From NCBI GenBank assembly GCA_021819255.1, contig JAKART010000072.1:1-8655 (forward strand): a stretch of 8,655 bases of DNA. The letters are read 5' to 3'. The DNA comes from Acidobacteriota bacterium. Its GTDB lineage: Bacteria > Acidobacteriota > Terriglobia > Terriglobales > Acidobacteriaceae. Made by a program: the position numbers and the translations under genes. A model generated the notes under the pieces. It ran no database searches, was not told the DNA's origin, and saw only the letters and a program-made list of their open reading frames with translations. This document shows positions 7,158 through 8,655 of the stretch, piece by piece; position 1 is the stretch's first letter, and every line of letters starts with the position of its first letter.

Positions 7158-8068
7158 AGCGTGTTCTTTTTACCGTAGATGAATCGTTTTGTACTCATTC
7201 AGGAGCGATCGCGCCCCAAGGCCGTTGTGTTTCCAAGGGTATTCCTGAAGTTGCTTCCACTTGCTCTGGATTCGTCCCGTCTCATGGGCAAAGGTCGTGA
7301 AACAGCGGTTGTGGAGTCAATGACGGATGCACGCTTTTGGTCTCTGAATGCAAGGATGGTGGAAAAAACCCCCAAGGATGCATTCGCCCTGGCAATCGAT
7401 GCCACGGGTGATTTGTTGCCGGCCCCGATCGAGTGGAAAGGCTAAGCTTCGTTTTGGAGCTACTGACCGACATTCTGTATGCAGGTATCCACATGCTACT
7501 CGCGGCGTAGATCCTCGTCAATGTGGGCTCTCCTTTGGCAGCAATTCCTCGCTGGGTGAGGCTTCGCGGCCGGCTCGGTCGCCTGCGCGGGAAGCTTCCG
7601 TTCCTGTCGGGCGGGGTCGCCTTGGGGCGGCATTTTCTCTACGCAAGCTCTCGTTCCCTTGGATCTCATGGGAATGGGCAACTCTGGGCGGCGGTATGCT
7701 CCCATGGAGCATTCGAGGCCCGAGAGCTCGCCAGGATTTCGGCAGAGGATGGCTCTGCTGTTGCGGAGGATGGTTGACGGCCAGTCTTTGTCCTTTGCTT
7801 GCCGGCCCAGCGCGGCTTGGCTGCTCCGGGCCGTGGGGAGCCGCAGCTTTCCTGGACGCATCCAGCGATGGCGCTGTTCGGATGGTGTCCGAAGGAGGGT
7901 ATCGCCGCGATAGGCTGGACCGTACTTGTCTTCGCGCTTTTCGCACGCCAGATCCTCCAGGAGATTCACTTGTTAGACTTGAGCCATCGCCTGGCTTATC
8001 ACGTACCGGACGTTTGCGGTGATTCCAGAAGGATCGTCGAACTCTCGAAACAGGGTGGATGGAAGAAG
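7158..8068. other. Divergent intergenic region, no recognised gene
   Basis: About 0.9 kb separates the minus-strand dehydrogenase from the plus-strand PNGase A-like gene. The left part (to about 7445) is of ordinary composition and contains a plus-strand open frame at 7179-7445 (88 residues, ending PAPIEWKG) with no ribosome-binding site and no family I recognise. The right part (about 7540-7900) is GC-rich, with overlapping open frames on both strands, the pattern expected by chance in GC-rich DNA. No convincing promoter for either flanking gene is visible. The stretch may hold an eroded gene; I can assign nothing in it. Confidence 0.5.
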
Positions 8069-8655
8069 ATGAAATCTGCACGCGCCTGGCTGGCGATGAG
8101 GGTGGCTGGTGGGTTGCTTTTGATCGTCAGCGGAGCGATTTGGGCAAGAGCGCAGGCGGGGGTAGGGAGTCCAGCGGCTCCGATGCGGCCGGGGTCGCGG
8201 GTTATCTCCTCGGCAGAGCCGTATGTGTCCCGGCCGGCTTCAACACCCTGCAGCGTCACGCTGGCGCGCAGAGAGAGCTTTGACGATCCCGGCGATGGCC
8301 GCTCGATGGCCGCTCATGCGCATCGGTTTGAGTTTGCGCCCCCGCGAGGATGCACCGGCCCGTGGTCCAAGGTCGTGCTGGTCGTGAACTTCTCGGTTCC
8401 GGCAGGGCGGCAGTTTGATCGCACCGCGACGATCTGGCTGGGTGGGGTGAACCTCTACTTCGGCACCACCATGGAGCCGGAGCCGGGCCTGGCTCAGCAT
8501 TGGCATGTGGAGCGTGATCTGACCGACTACACGGCTCTGTTCCATAAGGCGCAGACAGGACAGATCATCCTGAACAACTCGATCAGCCCGACGACCAACC
8601 AGCCGATCTACGTAGCTGCCAGACTGTTGTTCTATCCGGTCAAGCCCGGAGAGCA
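8069..8655 (+). CDS. Secreted PNGase A-like peptide-N-glycosidase, 5' part
   Basis: The first 195 codons of a protein that continues past the right edge. It resembles the peptide-N4-(N-acetyl-beta-glucosaminyl)asparagine amidase A family, enzymes that release N-glycans from glycopeptides by hydrolysing the glycosyl-Asn bond. Residues 1-30 are a classical signal peptide (MKSARAWLAM, core GGLLLIVSGAIW, cleavage after ARAQA), so it acts outside the cytoplasm. Family signatures follow in order: Cys61 in STPCSVTL, Cys95 in PPRGCTGPWSKVVLVV, GRQFDRTATIWLGGVNLYFG (113-132), the EP of TTMEPEPG, WHVERDLTDYTALF (145-158), and NQPIYVAARLLFYP (177-190). These match the N-terminal domain of almond PNGase A as I recall it. 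The frame is open upstream to 7778, but the ATG at 8069 is preferred for its signal peptide and the purine-rich GGATGGAAGAAG just before it. Whether the rest is intact cannot be seen. Confidence 0.82.
   Translation, partial: MKSARAWLAMRVAGGLLLIVSGAIWARAQAGVGSPAAPMRPGSRVISSAEPYVSRPASTPCSVTLARRESFDDPGDGRSMAAHAHRFEFAPPRGCTGPWSKVVLVVNFSVPAGRQFDRTATIWLGGVNLYFGTTMEPEPGLAQHWHVERDLTDYTALFHKAQTGQIILNNSISPTTNQPIYVAARLLFYPVKPGE

Noticed and set aside
7179..7445. Small gene at 7179-7445
   Set aside because: It is an open 88-codon frame but has no ribosome-binding site, no recognised family, and competing open frames on the minus strand; kept only as part of the gap description.
7348..8081. Overlapping long open frames on both strands (7348-8022 plus, 7518-8081 minus)
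   Set aside because: They are low-complexity, rich in Arg/Pro/Ser/Gly, sit in GC-rich DNA where stops are rare, show no motif, and mutually overlap.
8059..8283. Plus-strand open frame 8059-8283 in another frame
   Set aside because: It is a shadow of the PNGase A-like gene, which starts at 8069 in a different frame and carries clear family motifs.
1..8655. CRISPR array, tRNA, rRNA, transposon ends or phage genes
   Set aside because: I saw no regularly spaced repeats, no tRNA-like cloverleaf sequence, no transposase or integrase motifs, and no terminal repeats with target duplications.

Overview
The window looks like a piece of an Acidobacteriota chromosome (Terriglobia type, e.g. Granulicella/Terriglobus/Edaphobacter relatives). 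The main reason is the roughly 1,100-residue Oar-like TonB-dependent receptor with an N-terminal carboxypeptidase-regulatory-like domain, a family greatly expanded in that phylum. A secreted PNGase A-type protein and a secreted parallel beta-helix lipoprotein fit this. The organism assignment is inferred from protein families; there is no rRNA or other phylogenetic marker here.

Layout, left to right. (1) 6-3314, minus strand: the outer-membrane receptor, which ends at a stop codon in a place where family members normally continue for several more beta-strands. (2) 3315-4217: about 0.9 kb without a convincing gene. It holds a possible promoter for the receptor, two short inverted repeats, and a hairpin that probably terminates the next gene. 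(3) 4218-5882, minus: a lipoprotein with a right-handed parallel beta-helix, of the kind used to bind or cleave polysaccharides. (4) 5883-6188: its leader and the best promoter in the window (TTGACA, 16-bp spacer, TATATC), with an 18-bp imperfect inverted repeat directly upstream of the -35. (5) 6189-7157, minus: a zinc-dependent medium-chain dehydrogenase with all expected metal ligands, but with a shortened stretch in its NAD-binding lobe. (6) 7158-8068: another 0.9-kb divergent stretch with no recognisable gene. (7) 8069 to the window end, plus: the start of a secreted peptide-N-glycosidase A (PNGase A)-like protein, open at the right edge. It has no stop codon inside the window, so an ORF search that requires one would miss it.

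Taken together, the genes suggest glycan scavenging: a secreted deglycosylating enzyme, a secreted beta-helix protein, an outer-membrane importer of the sugar or peptide type, and a cytoplasmic polyol or sugar-acid dehydrogenase. This is an inference from neighbourhood only. The three minus-strand genes are 0.3-0.9 kb apart with their own signals, so they do not form a tight operon. I found no CRISPR array, tRNA, rRNA, integrase, transposase or recognisable novel defence system. The points most worth a second look are the truncated receptor, the PNGase A-like gene, the promoter with its operator-like repeat, and the two unexplained 0.9-kb gaps.
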